Assembly: GCF_004403065.1 (NCBI RefSeq)
Contig: NZ_SOHA01000028.1
Coordinates: 34,364-98,363 of the forward strand
DNA: 64,000 bases
Direction: 5' to 3'
From: Cryobacterium cryoconiti
Lineage (GTDB): Bacteria; Actinomycetota; Actinomycetes; Actinomycetales; Microbacteriaceae
The notes beneath the pieces were generated by a model. That model worked only from the letters and a program-made list of their open reading frames with translations. It searched no databases and was not told where the DNA came from. Shown here in pieces: positions 26,018-36,042 of the stretch. Position 1 is the first letter of the stretch, and each line of letters starts with the position of its first letter. A program made the position numbers and the translations under genes.

Positions 26018-27040
26018 ATGACTGGCGGCCGCTGCACCTCGGACGTGACGCTCGGCTTCTTGGCAGTGATGGGCGCCCCCGTTCAGCGGCTGGTCCGCTC
26101 CGGTCAAGCCGTTCGCCTGCGGCGTGGCGTTGCCGTCGACGCAACCGGCTGGGAAACGATCAGTGATCGCGATCGGTACTTTCTGCGTATGCGCGCTGTG
26201 GGGGCCACCAGAAAGACTCGCCCCGTCTACTCCCACGAATCGGCTGCTGTTCTGTGGGGTCTGCCCGTCATCGGTCGATGGCCCGACGAGGTGCACCTCA
26301 TGGCGGCCGGCAGAAGTGGCGTGCACTCGAAGAACGGGGTCACCTGGCACCACGACCGACTCCCCGACGAGGATGTCGTCGAGATCGACGGGATGCTTGT
26401 CACGAGTCTGCTGCGCACCCTGATCGACAGTGCGCGAACAAGAGGATTCCTGTCGGCAGTCGCCGCCCTCGACTACGGAATGAAACCTCGGTTCACCCTG
26501 CCGAATGGCGCGGCTGCGTGCGGAATCGACCGCGACATCCTGATTGATCGACTCGACTCCGACGGACCCACGCGTGGGGCACGCGCCGCTCGGATCGCCA
26601 TTGTCTTCTGTGATGATCGTTCCGGTTCGGTGGGCGAGTCTCTCAGCCGCGGACAGATTCATCTGTGCGGATTCCCGCCCCCTGAACTTCAAGTGTCCTT
26701 CGTGCACGGCGACGGGCAGGAAGACATCACGGACTTCCGGTGGGTTCAGAAGCAGGAGACCCGCACGCTTCGCCTCCTCGGCGAATTCGACGGCAAAGTC
26801 AAATACACGCGGGACGACTTCATGAACGGGCGAACCATTGAGGAGGTCGTCTGGTCGGAAAAGCTCCGTGAGGACCGGCTCCGCGGCACCGGGCACGGAA
26901 TGGCGCGCTGGATCTGGGCGGAAGCGCTGCGCCGGGAGAGCCTGCGACGCCTTCTTCTCGCAGCTGGGCTGCGTCCCGAACCAGGTAAACGCCCCGTGGG
27001 AGAAGTGAATGTCGCCATTCGGACCCAGAATCGCCGATAG
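26018..27040 (+). CDS. AbiEi-like N-terminal domain / DUF559-type nuclease-fold protein
   Basis: 340 aa. Residues about 15-110 resemble the AbiEi-type antitoxin winged-helix region (LVRSGQAVRLRRGVAV, YSHESAAVLWGLPV). The C-terminal half has the segments GESLSRGQIHLCGFPPPE and GEFDGKVKYTRDDF, seen in many actinobacterial DUF559/Vsr-like endonuclease-fold proteins, with a candidate active-site E-D-K set. No AbiEii-type toxin lies beside it, so it is a solitary gene. Its own codon use looks slightly less GC-biased than its neighbours. The function is unknown; defence or DNA repair are possibilities only. Confidence 0.7.
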   Translation: MTGGRCTSDVTLGFLAVMGAPVQRLVRSGQAVRLRRGVAVDATGWETISDRDRYFLRMRAVGATRKTRPVYSHESAAVLWGLPVIGRWPDEVHLMAAGRSGVHSKNGVTWHHDRLPDEDVVEIDGMLVTSLLRTLIDSARTRGFLSAVAALDYGMKPRFTLPNGAAACGIDRDILIDRLDSDGPTRGARAARIAIVFCDDRSGSVGESLSRGQIHLCGFPPPELQVSFVHGDGQEDITDFRWVQKQETRTLRLLGEFDGKVKYTRDDFMNGRTIEEVVWSEKLREDRLRGTGHGMARWIWAEALRRESLRRLLLAAGLRPEPGKRPVGEVNVAIRTQNRR

Positions 27041-27271
27041 GACGACGATGATCGGCACATTCGGCGATTCTCGCGATAACGCTGACGGCCTCCGCGTCGA
27101 CAAGAGCGCCAAACCAGTGAGTGGACGGAGGCGGTGGCGGAGGGCCGTCGCTTCCGGTAGTCTTGGCAGGTTGTCTGTGCGCCGGATTCCCGGCCTCCGC
27201 GTTCAACACATGCACAACCCTCCTGTTGCAGAGATTCTGCAGCCGTTTAGTCCGAAGGAGGTGGGTTAGTC

Positions 27272-27832
27272 ATGCATCAGTACGAGTTGATGGTTATCCT
27301 CGATCCCGAGATCGATGAGCGCACCGTAGCTCCCAGCCTTGACAAGTTCCTCAACGTTGTTCGCAACGATGGTGGAACCATTGACAAGGTTGACGTTTGG
27401 GGTCGCCGCCGTCTCGCATACGAGATCAACAAGAAGTCCGAAGGCATCTACGCCGTTGTCGACTTCACCGCGAACGCTTCTGCCACGGCCGAGCTCGACC
27501 GCCAGCTGAAGCTGTCGGAAGCCGTCATGCGCACCAAGGTTCTTCGCGCAGAAGAAGGCATTGCCCAGGTTGCCGTCGCAAGCAAGCTTGCCGCCGAGAA
27601 GGCCGCCCGCAAGGCAGCCAACCCGAAGGTAATCGCTGCGAAGGCTGAAGCCGCCGCCGCCGCTCCGACCGCCAAGGTCGCCGCGTCTGCAAAGCCCGCT
27701 TCGGCAGTTGCTGCCGCTGCGGTCAAGGCTGCTCCGGCCAAGGCCGACGCCCCGGTTGCCGACGCTCCTGCCACGGCAGAAGCTGCAGCTCCCGTCGCGG
27801 CCGAGTCCGCCGACAAGGCAAGCGACAAGTAG
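27272..27832 (+). CDS. rpsF: 30S ribosomal protein S6 with long Ala-rich tail
   Basis: 186 aa. The first ~95 residues are the S6 fold ([35 protein letters not shown]), which binds 16S rRNA with S18. The remaining ~85 residues are a low-complexity Ala/Lys/Val/Pro tail, much longer than usual for the family (total normally 95-125 aa). A very strong Shine-Dalgarno, GAAGGAGGTG, lies at about 27254-27263. It is the first gene of the rpsF-ssb-rpsR-rplI operon. Confidence 0.96.
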   Translation: MHQYELMVILDPEIDERTVAPSLDKFLNVVRNDGGTIDKVDVWGRRRLAYEINKKSEGIYAVVDFTANASATAELDRQLKLSEAVMRTKVLRAEEGIAQVAVASKLAAEKAARKAANPKVIAAKAEAAAAAPTAKVAASAKPASAVAAAAVKAAPAKADAPVADAPATAEAAAPVAAESADKASDK

Positions 27833-27835
27833 CCC

Positions 27836-28339
27836 ATGGCCGGCGAGACCGTAATTACCGTGGTGGGCAACCTCACCAGCGATCCGGAGCTGCGTTACAC
27901 GCAGAACGGGCTGGCGGTTGCCAACTTCACCATCGCATCCACTCCGCGCAATTTCGATCGCGCAACGAGTGAGTGGAAAGATGGCGAGTCGCTCTTCCTG
28001 CGCGCGAGCGTTTGGCGTGAATTCGCCGAACACGTGGCCGGTTCGCTGACCAAGGGTACCCGTGTCATCGCTACCGGGCGTCTCAAGCAGCGTTCGTATG
28101 AGACGAAGGAAGGCGAGAAGCGTACGAGCATGGAGCTCGAGATCGATGAAATCGGTCCTTCGCTGAAATACGCCACCGCTCAGCTCACTCGAGCGCAGTC
28201 ATCGTCGGGTCCTCGCAGCGGCGGCGCACCTGCCGTTGCGTCGAACGACGAGCCCTGGGCTGCCAGTGCCCCCGCCGCGAACACCGGTGGAGACGTCTGG
28301 AACACTCCGGGAAACTTCAGCGACGAGACACCCTTCTAA
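27836..28339 (+). CDS. ssb: Single-stranded DNA-binding protein
   Basis: 167 aa. The OB fold ([38 protein letters not shown]) covers residues 1-110. A Gly/Ser/Ala-rich linker follows, with an acidic tip ending DETPF, the protein-interaction tail. It starts 3 nt after rpsF. It coats ssDNA during replication and repair. Confidence 0.96.
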   Translation: MAGETVITVVGNLTSDPELRYTQNGLAVANFTIASTPRNFDRATSEWKDGESLFLRASVWREFAEHVAGSLTKGTRVIATGRLKQRSYETKEGEKRTSMELEIDEIGPSLKYATAQLTRAQSSSGPRSGGAPAVASNDEPWAASAPAANTGGDVWNTPGNFSDETPF

Positions 28340-28394
28340 GCCGGACCTTTCAGGTTCCTGGCTGAAAAACACTTCTTAAGAAAGTAAGGAAATC

Positions 28395-28658
28395 ATGGCT
28401 GGAAAGTCGAGCGGCGACCGCCGCAAGCCGCTCCGCGGAGCTAAGGGTGGCAAGAACGCCGCTCCCGCGAAGTCGATCCGGGTTGGTGTCATCGATTACA
28501 AGGATGTCCCCACCCTCCGCAAGTTCATCTCCGAGCGTGGAAAGATCCGCGCCCGTCGCATCACCGGTGTTTCCGTTCAGGAGCAGCGTCTCATCGCCCG
28601 CGCCGTCAAGAACGCTCGCGAAATGGCGCTGCTGCCCTACGCCGGTTCAGGCAGGTAG
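28395..28658 (+). CDS. rpsR: 30S ribosomal protein S18
   Basis: 87 aa, basic, with [20 protein letters not shown] and the C-terminal [19 protein letters not shown] signature. No cysteine is present, so this is the zinc-independent (C-minus) type. AAGTAAGGA lies before the ATG. Confidence 0.97.
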   Translation: MAGKSSGDRRKPLRGAKGGKNAAPAKSIRVGVIDYKDVPTLRKFISERGKIRARRITGVSVQEQRLIARAVKNAREMALLPYAGSGR

Positions 28659-28666
28659 GACACCTC

Positions 28667-29116
28667 ATGTCAAAAATCATTCTGACGCACGAGGTCTCCG
28701 GCCTCGGTGCACCCGGTGACATCGTCGAGGTCAAGAACGGGTACGCCCGCAACTACCTCTACCCGCAGGGTTTCGCTGTTTCCTGGACCCGCGGTGGCGA
28801 GAAGCAGATTCAGCAGATCAAGGCCGCCCGCGTAGCCCGCGAGCACGCCACCCTCGAAGAGGCGCAGGCCCTCAAGGCTGCACTCGAGAACGCCAAGGTC
28901 AAGCTGGTCGTCAAGGCCGGCGAAGGCGGACGCCTCTTCGGCTCCGTCAAGACCACGGACGTTGCGGAGGCAGTCGCCGCCGCAGGGCTCGGTGCAATCG
29001 ACAAGCGCAAGATCGAGCTCAGCCCGATCAAGATGACGGGCGAGCACCAGGCGACGGTTCGTCTTCGTGACGAGCTGAGCGCGACCATCACACTGCTGGT
29101 GGTAGCCGCAAAGTAA
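28667..29116 (+). CDS. rplI: 50S ribosomal protein L9
   Basis: 149 aa. N-terminal RNA-binding domain with [20 protein letters not shown], a long connecting helix (about 45-75) and a C-terminal domain ([16 protein letters not shown]). It is the last gene of the operon, followed by a strong hairpin terminator. Confidence 0.97.
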   Translation: MSKIILTHEVSGLGAPGDIVEVKNGYARNYLYPQGFAVSWTRGGEKQIQQIKAARVAREHATLEEAQALKAALENAKVKLVVKAGEGGRLFGSVKTTDVAEAVAAAGLGAIDKRKIELSPIKMTGEHQATVRLRDELSATITLLVVAAK

Positions 29117-29127
29117 GACAGATCGCA

Positions 29128-29167
29128 GGTGTAGCGGCGGACTCCGTTTGGAGTCCGCCGCTACACC
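29128..29167 (+). terminator. Hairpin terminator after rplI
   Basis: An 18-bp perfect stem (left arm from GGTGTAGCGGCGGACTCC) with a GTTT loop. The T run after it is weak (CGTTTAAGG), so it may need Rho or act as an RNA-end protector. Confidence 0.8.
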
Positions 29168-29168
29168 C

Positions 29169-29555
29169 GTTTAAGGAGTTCCGCTCACCCTGTTCAGGGG
29201 TGATTTCAGATCCTGAAAATGAGGGTTTGTGCACAGCTTCCCCCACAGCACACCAAGCTTCAACGGCTTGTTTAGATTACTTTCCACACACTGCTGTGAA
29301 TAGTTTTTATACCTGATCAAAAGCATTTTATGAGTCAAAAAACTTAAGTTCTCCACAGTCGAGTGCACAGGTTGTGCACAAGACACGCGGCGTTTCGCCC
29401 AGATTCTCCACAGGCTTATCCACAGCCCGTTTTGGAGTCCGTCGAGCGAGGTCCGTAGTGTGGGCAGGCGGCCACAATCGAGGTGTGCACAGGGCTGAGG
29501 CAGCGATGTCGGAGGGTCCTGATAGAACTGCACCACGAGGAAAAAGGAGGCACAA
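29169..29555. promoter_or_regulatory. DnaA-box cluster and AT-rich stretch upstream of dnaB
   Basis: About 390 bp with no credible gene. Perfect DnaA box TTATCCACA at 29416-29424; TTGTGCACA at 29227-29235 and 29372-29380; TTTCCACAC at about 29281; and several CTCCACAG motifs. An AT-rich segment spans about 29295-29350. The dnaB promoter must lie at its right end. The composition and box content resemble oriC. Confidence 0.7.
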
Positions 29556-30947
<1,392 letters not shown>

Positions 30948-31075
30948 CGCCGAACCGCACCGGTCATATTCTCCGGACGGCACCCGAACCCCACTACGCT
31001 ACGACTGGGGCTGAAAGTGCCGCGCAAGCGTTCGGATCGGTCCGTTCTCTCCTTCGTGGCCGCCACGAAGGAGAC

Positions 31076-32239
31076 ATGCGCGTGAGAGTCGGAATCGCAC
31101 GAGAACGCCTGCGGGGTGAGCGCCGCGTCGCGGCGACTCCGGAGACGGTAACCCAGCTCACGGCACTCGGACTCGGAGTGCTGGTCGAGGCCGGGGCGGG
31201 AACGGAGTCCGGACACTCCGATACCTCGTACACGGATGCCGGCGCGACAGTTGTGCCGCTCCTCACCCCGGGCGACGTCGAGATCTTCTGCCACGTGCGT
31301 CCGTTGACCCCTGAGTTCGCCGGCACTCTGCGGCCCGGCACCGTCACGCTCGGCCTGGCGTCGCCCGCCTCCGAGCTGGCCACCGTCGCCGCCCTCGCCG
31401 CGTCCGGGGTGACGGCCTTCGCCCTCGAGCTGGTTCCCCGCATCTCGCGCGCCCAGTCGATGGACGCCCTCACCTCCCAGTCCCTGGTCTCCGGGTACCG
31501 CGTGGTGCTGGAGGCAGCCATCCGCTTCCCCCGGTTCTTCCCGCTCTACATGACCGCCGCCGGCACGATTCCGCCGGCCCGCGTGCTCGTGCTCGGCGCC
31601 GGCGTCGCCGGACTGCAGGCCATTGCCACGGCCAAGCGGCTCGGCGCCCGGGTCTCCGCCTACGACGTGCGCCCGGCATCCGCCGACGAGGTGACCTCGA
31701 TGGGCGGAACCTTCGTGAACCTCGACCTGGACGCCGTCGAGGGCGCGGGCGGCTACGCCCGCGAACTGAGCGAGGACCGTGCCGTGCGCCAGCGCGAGCT
31801 GCTGGCGCCCTACGTCGCCGCCGCCGACGTGATGATCACCACGGCGGCCATCCCCGGCCGCGCCGCCCCGTTGCTCGTCACGCACGACATGGTGACCGCG
31901 ATGCGCCCCGGTTCGGTCGTGATCGACCTCGCCGCCGAAACCGGCGGGAACGTCGAGGGTGTTCTCACCGGGCAGGACACCCAGGTGCCCACGAGCGCCG
32001 GCGACGGCTTCGTGACACTGGTCGGCATGCAGGATGCCCCGTCCACCATGCCGGCGGATGCCTCCCGCCTCTTCGCCAAGAACGTGGCCAACCTGCTCGC
32101 CTTGATGACCGCCGACGGTGCCGTGACGCCGGACTTCACCGATGAGGTGGTTGCCGGCGCCTGCCTGACCCATGACGGCACGATTCGGCACGAACCGACG
32201 GCCGCCGCCGTAGCCGCAGCCGTGACAGGAGAGAACTGA
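31076..32239 (+). CDS. pntAA: NAD(P) transhydrogenase subunit alpha, part 1
   Basis: 387 aa, the soluble NAD(H)-binding domain I of the proton-translocating Re/Si-specific transhydrogenase. N-terminal RVGIARERLRGERRVAATPE, nucleotide motif VLVLGAGVAGLQAIATAKRL and RVSAYDVRPAS. The split into AA/AB/B is the usual form outside enterobacteria. GAAGGAGAC lies before the ATG. It ends overlapping pntAB by 1 nt. Confidence 0.95.
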   Translation: MRVRVGIARERLRGERRVAATPETVTQLTALGLGVLVEAGAGTESGHSDTSYTDAGATVVPLLTPGDVEIFCHVRPLTPEFAGTLRPGTVTLGLASPASELATVAALAASGVTAFALELVPRISRAQSMDALTSQSLVSGYRVVLEAAIRFPRFFPLYMTAAGTIPPARVLVLGAGVAGLQAIATAKRLGARVSAYDVRPASADEVTSMGGTFVNLDLDAVEGAGGYARELSEDRAVRQRELLAPYVAAADVMITTAAIPGRAAPLLVTHDMVTAMRPGSVVIDLAAETGGNVEGVLTGQDTQVPTSAGDGFVTLVGMQDAPSTMPADASRLFAKNVANLLALMTADGAVTPDFTDEVVAGACLTHDGTIRHEPTAAAVAAAVTGEN

Positions 32240-32562
32240 TGGATCCGATCACCCTGCTGACCGTCGTCGTGCTGGCGGTCTTCGTCGGCTTCGAGGTCGT
32301 CTCGAAGGTCTCGAGCACGCTGCACACGCCGCTGATGAGCGGCGCGAACGCCATCCACGGCATCATCCTGATCGGTGCCATCATCGTCGCCGGGCAATCC
32401 CTGGAACCGTGGCTGCTCGCCGTCGCCCTGCTCGCCGTGGTGATGGCCACCGCGAACCTCGTCGGCGGCTTCGTCGTCACCGACCGGATGCTCCAGATGT
32501 TCGCCCCCCGCAAGCCGGCCGGCGTCGATACGAAGAACGACCCGAAGGACACGACGAAATGA
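32239..32562 (+). CDS. pntAB: NAD(P) transhydrogenase subunit alpha, part 2 (membrane)
   Basis: 107 aa with three membrane helices (LLTVVVLAVFVGFEVVSKV; GIILIGAIIVAG; LLAVALLAVVMATANLVGGF) and the conserved HTPLMSGANAIHG. Forms the proton channel with PntB. Overlaps both neighbours (TGATG-type junction upstream, ATGA downstream). Confidence 0.95.
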   Translation: MDPITLLTVVVLAVFVGFEVVSKVSSTLHTPLMSGANAIHGIILIGAIIVAGQSLEPWLLAVALLAVVMATANLVGGFVVTDRMLQMFAPRKPAGVDTKNDPKDTTK

Positions 32563-33932
32563 GCCTGCTCAGCCCCGAGTGGACCGGCCTGCTCTACCTG
32601 ATCGCCGCGGTCTGCTTCATTCTCGCCCTGCGCGGACTGTCCTCGCCGAAGACCGCCCGCCGCGGCAACCTGATCGGGGCCGCGGGCGCGCTGCTGGCCG
32701 TGGTCACCGTCTTCCTCTCCGCCCGGATCGAGAACATCCCGTTCATCCTGATCGCCATCGCGGTGGGGTCGGCGATCGCCGCGCCGATCTCCCGGCGGGT
32801 GGAGATGACCCAGATGCCCCAGCTCGTCGCGCTCTTCAACGGCGTCGGCGGCGCCGCCGCCGCGCTGGTCGCCGTGCTGGAACTCCACAGCAGCGAGAGC
32901 CCGTGGAGCAAGGTCGCAGTCGTCTTCACCATGCTCGTCGGCGCGGTTTCGTTCTCCGGTTCCGCCGTCACCGTCGGCAAGCTGCAGGGTCTGATCAGTT
33001 CACGTCCGCTCATCTTCCCCGGCCTCGCGATCGTGATGGGCGGCGTGGTGCTGGCCGCCCTCGTCGCCGGAGGCTTCGTCGTCGCCACCGGTGCGGCCGG
33101 CTGGGCCATCGCCCTCCTGGTGCTGGGCCTCCTCGTCGGCGCGCTGCTCGTGCTCCCCGTCGGCGGCGCCGACGTTCCCATCGTGATCTCCCTGCTCAAC
33201 GCCTTCACCGGGCTGGCCGTCGCGGCCTCCGGTATCGTGCTCGGCAACCTGCTCCTCGTCGTGGCCGGCACCCTCGTGGGCGCCAGCGGCACGATCCTGA
33301 CCCGCGCGATGGCATCCGCCATGGGCCGAGGCGTCAGCGGGATCCTGTTCGGGGCGTTCAAGGGCGGATCCACGGCCGGCTCGACTACGCAGAGCGACCG
33401 GCCCGTGCGCAGCTCCAACCCGGAAGACGTTGCGGTGCTGCTGAACTACGCCCAGCGCGTCGTCATCGTGCCCGGTTACGGCCTCGCCGTGGCGCAGGGC
33501 CAGCACACCATCGCTGAACTGGCCACCACCCTCGAGGCCCGCGGCGTCGAGGTCGTCTTCGCCATCCACCCGGTGGCCGGCCGGATGCCCGGGCACATGA
33601 ACGTGCTTCTCGCCGAGGCCAATGTGCCCTACGAGGCGTTGAAGGAGATGGCCGAGGTCAACCCCGAATTCAAGAACACGGATATCGCCCTCGTCGTCGG
33701 TGCCAACGACGTGGTCAACCCGGCCGCGAAAACGTCGCCCGGCTCGCCGATCTACGGCATGCCGATCCTCGACGTCGGTGAGGCCCGGCAGGTTGTCTTC
33801 CTCAAGCGGTCGATGCGTCCCGGTTTCGCCGGCATCGAGAACGAGCTGCTCTACGACCCGAAGACGACGCTGCTGTTCGGCGACGCCAAGGACTCCCTGA
33901 CGAAGGTGCTGGGCGCGGTCAACGCGCTCTGA
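32559..33932 (+). CDS. pntB: NAD(P) transhydrogenase subunit beta
   Basis: 457 aa from the ATG at 32559 that overlaps the pntAB stop (ATGA). About nine membrane helices fill the first ~270 residues (PQLVALFNGVGGAAAALVA is conserved). The NADP(H)-binding domain III follows: VIVPGYGLAVAQGQH, HPVAGRMPGHMNVLLAEA, VGANDVVNPAA. It exchanges hydride between NADH and NADP at the cost of the proton gradient, giving NADPH. The last codons lie in a 15-bp tandem repeat. Confidence 0.96.
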   Translation: MSLLSPEWTGLLYLIAAVCFILALRGLSSPKTARRGNLIGAAGALLAVVTVFLSARIENIPFILIAIAVGSAIAAPISRRVEMTQMPQLVALFNGVGGAAAALVAVLELHSSESPWSKVAVVFTMLVGAVSFSGSAVTVGKLQGLISSRPLIFPGLAIVMGGVVLAALVAGGFVVATGAAGWAIALLVLGLLVGALLVLPVGGADVPIVISLLNAFTGLAVAASGIVLGNLLLVVAGTLVGASGTILTRAMASAMGRGVSGILFGAFKGGSTAGSTTQSDRPVRSSNPEDVAVLLNYAQRVVIVPGYGLAVAQGQHTIAELATTLEARGVEVVFAIHPVAGRMPGHMNVLLAEANVPYEALKEMAEVNPEFKNTDIALVVGANDVVNPAAKTSPGSPIYGMPILDVGEARQVVFLKRSMRPGFAGIENELLYDPKTTLLFGDAKDSLTKVLGAVNAL

Positions 33933-33998
33933 CCGGGCCTGCTCTGACCGGGCCTGCTCTGACCGGCTCTGACCGGGCCGGCTCTGACCGGGCCGGCT
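33926..33998. repeat. 15-bp tandem repeat over the pntB stop codon
   Basis: Units GCTCTGACCGGGCCT or the GCCG variant start at 33926, 33941, 33966 and 33981, with a shortened 10-bp unit at 33956. The pntB TGA lies in the first unit and is copied in each later one. Confidence 0.85.
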
Positions 33999-34123
33999 CG
34001 GTCCAGGCCCGGCGGTGTTCGCCTCCGGCCCGGGGCGTGACCCTGGCCTGTCCGGGCGCTCAGGTCTGCGCGGTAGGGTGTCGTCACGGAAGAAATCCAA
34101 CCGGGCATTCCGAGGGAGAAGCC

Positions 34124-34750
34124 ATGGCGAGCAGGTGGGCGCGATTCGTTCGCGGCTGGCTCACGGCATCCGTCGCCATCTTCGTCGCCGCCCTCTCGCA
34201 CGTTGCTGCCGGCGGCAGTGCCCCCGGGCCGCTCAGCGTGGTCCTGGCCCTCGCGTTCGCGGGGGTCGCGTCGGTGCTCCTGGCCGGCAAGAGCCTGTCC
34301 CTGTTCCGCCTCTCCCTCTCCGTCGGGGTCAGTCAGCTGCTGCTGCACGCTCTGTTCGGCCTCGGCGGGGCGTCGAGCGTCGTCATGACGGGTTCGTCCC
34401 ATCACCACGGCGCGGGCCTGCCCGAGATCACCGATGCGGCGGCTCTGCCGCTGGTGTCCATGGCCGCCGCGATGCCCGGCACGAGCTGGATGTGGGTTGC
34501 ACACACCCTGGCCGCCATCGTCACGATCGCGGCCCTCCACCGCGGGGAGAAGACCTTCTGGGCACTGCTCGAGGAGACTGCGAACCGTCTCGTCGCGGTT
34601 GTGATCGACCGCGTCGCCCCCGTCTCGATCGCAGCGGATGCCGCGGCCTCGCGCCCGGTCTTCGGCCGGGTCTTCGTACCCGCCGATCTTGGCGTGCTGC
34701 TCTCGAGTGTGCTCCGTCGTGGTCCACCGCTCTGCGCCCTGACGCACTGA
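34124..34750 (+). CDS. Polytopic membrane protein next to copC
   Basis: 208 aa from the ATG at 34124, preceded by GAGGGAGAAG. About five hydrophobic helices (WLTASVAIFVAALSHVAA; LSVVLALAFAGVASVLLAG; FRLSLSVGVSQLLLHALFG; a further one near 125-145). A short His cluster (SSHHHGAG) lies in a loop near residue 95. I do not recognise a named family. Its place directly ahead of CopC and PCuAC genes suggests a copper-related envelope role, which is inference from context. Confidence 0.75.
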   Translation: MASRWARFVRGWLTASVAIFVAALSHVAAGGSAPGPLSVVLALAFAGVASVLLAGKSLSLFRLSLSVGVSQLLLHALFGLGGASSVVMTGSSHHHGAGLPEITDAAALPLVSMAAAMPGTSWMWVAHTLAAIVTIAALHRGEKTFWALLEETANRLVAVVIDRVAPVSIAADAAASRPVFGRVFVPADLGVLLSSVLRRGPPLCALTH

Positions 34751-34799
34751 CTCCCGACCCACTCGACGCTGCAGCACCTCCACGAACCGGAGTACTTCG

Positions 34800-35405
34800 A
34801 TGACCCATGCCCTTCTGCGACGCCCGGCAACGGGCCTTCTGCTAACCCTGACCGTGATCGCGCTGGCCGTCCTCGGCCCGATGGCTCCGGCGGCGTACGC
34901 GCACGATCAGGTGCAGTCGACGCTCCCGGCTGACGGCGAGCACGTCGACACCGCTCCGTCGGCGATCACCATCACCTTCACGGACGAGATCCTCGAGCTC
35001 GGCGCCATCGTGATGGTCGTCGACGACGAAGAGCGGAACTGGGCCGAGGGCGAAATGGGCCTCGACGGGGCTCAAGCCACGCAGGCTGTGGAGCCCGGGA
35101 TGCCCGACGGCGCCTACCAGGTGCGCTGGCGGGTCGTCTCGGCCGATGGGCATCCGGTGTCGGGGGCCTTCGCCTTCGCCGTCGGTGACGCGGTTCTGCC
35201 CGAAGCCGGCTCGGGTGCAGCGACGTCGGAACCGTCACACGACGACGACGCCGGCGAGGAACCTGCTGTCTCGGGCGACGACGCCGAGTCGGGCGCCGGA
35301 ACCGGACTGCCCCTGGCTGTGGTGGGCCTCATCGGCGCCCTGGGCGGGCTCGCCGTCTTCGCACTGTTCACGCTGTGGAGAGCCAAGCGCCACCGCAACC
35401 CCTGA
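34800..35405 (+). CDS. copC: CopC-domain copper-binding protein, membrane-anchored
   Basis: 201 aa. Signal peptide of about 35 residues ending APAAYA; the mature protein starts at H (AHDQVQSTLPADGEHVDTAP), the typical copper-ligand His of CopC. The CopC beta-barrel runs to about 125 (GAYQVRWRVVSADGHPVSGAFAFAVG). An acidic linker and a C-terminal helix (LAVVGLIGALGGLAVFALFTLW) anchor it. It binds Cu outside the membrane. It starts 49 nt after the membrane protein gene. Confidence 0.92.
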   Translation: MTHALLRRPATGLLLTLTVIALAVLGPMAPAAYAHDQVQSTLPADGEHVDTAPSAITITFTDEILELGAIVMVVDDEERNWAEGEMGLDGAQATQAVEPGMPDGAYQVRWRVVSADGHPVSGAFAFAVGDAVLPEAGSGAATSEPSHDDDAGEEPAVSGDDAESGAGTGLPLAVVGLIGALGGLAVFALFTLWRAKRHRNP

Positions 35406-35458
35406 AAAACCTGAAGCACCTGAAGCACCAGAAAAACCCGAAGCACCTGAGGCACCAC
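35402..35458. repeat. 9-bp-based tandem repeat between copC and the PCuAC gene
   Basis: Imperfect units of CCTGAAGCA/CCTGAAAAA. In the reading frame of the next gene they read (PEKPEAPEAP)n with no stop, from inside copC to the PCuAC start. Confidence 0.75.
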
Positions 35459-35499
35459 ACTGTGCCATTCCCAACGAACCTGAACCAGGAGAATTCCCC

Positions 35500-36042
35500 T
35501 TGAAGCTCAACACTGCTCCCACCCGCCTCGCCGTTGCCGCCGCCGTTCTGATGCTCGCCCTCTCGGGCTGCGCCGGCGCGGCCGAGACGCCTGCGGCGAC
35601 CGCCGAGGCCAAGACCGCCGCCGACACCCTGACGATGACGGATGCCTGGGTCAAGGCCTCCGAATCCGGCATGACCGGAGCCTTCGGCCTGCTCGAGAAC
35701 GCCGGCACGGCCGACGTGACCATCGTCTCGGCCGAGACTTCTGCGGCCTCCATGATCGAACTACATGAGACGGTCAGCAATGACGCCGGAGACATGGTCA
35801 TGCAGGAGAAGCAGGGCGGCTTCGTGGTTCCGGCCGGCGGCTCGGTTGAGCTCGCTCCCGGCGCGAGCCACATCATGCTGATGGGGCTCACCGGCCCGTT
35901 GACCGCCGGCGAGGAGGCCACCGTGACACTGACTCTCGACGACGGATCGAGCCTCGAGTTCACCGCCCCGGTGAAGGACTACACGGGCGCCAACGAGACG
36001 TACGAGGGCGACACCGAGATGGATATGGACACCGACAACTAG
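35500..36042 (+). CDS. PCuAC-type copper chaperone lipoprotein
   Basis: 180 aa from a TTG at 35500, chosen because AGGAGAA precedes it and it gives a clean lipoprotein signal (VLMLALSGCAGAA, lipobox LSGC). The PCuAC domain follows with the copper ligands of the H-M-H-M type: IELHETV, DMVMQEK and ASHIMLMGL. Such proteins deliver Cu(I) to the CuA site of cytochrome oxidase. The tail is acidic and Met-rich (EMDMDTDN). It ends in TAGTG, overlapping the next start by 1 nt. Confidence 0.9.
   Translation: MKLNTAPTRLAVAAAVLMLALSGCAGAAETPAATAEAKTAADTLTMTDAWVKASESGMTGAFGLLENAGTADVTIVSAETSAASMIELHETVSNDAGDMVMQEKQGGFVVPAGGSVELAPGASHIMLMGLTGPLTAGEEATVTLTLDDGSSLEFTAPVKDYTGANETYEGDTEMDMDTDN

Noticed and set aside
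29171..29536. 121-aa open frame on the - strand upstream of dnaB
   Set aside because: It runs through the DnaA-box cluster, has no Shine-Dalgarno and no recognisable protein features.
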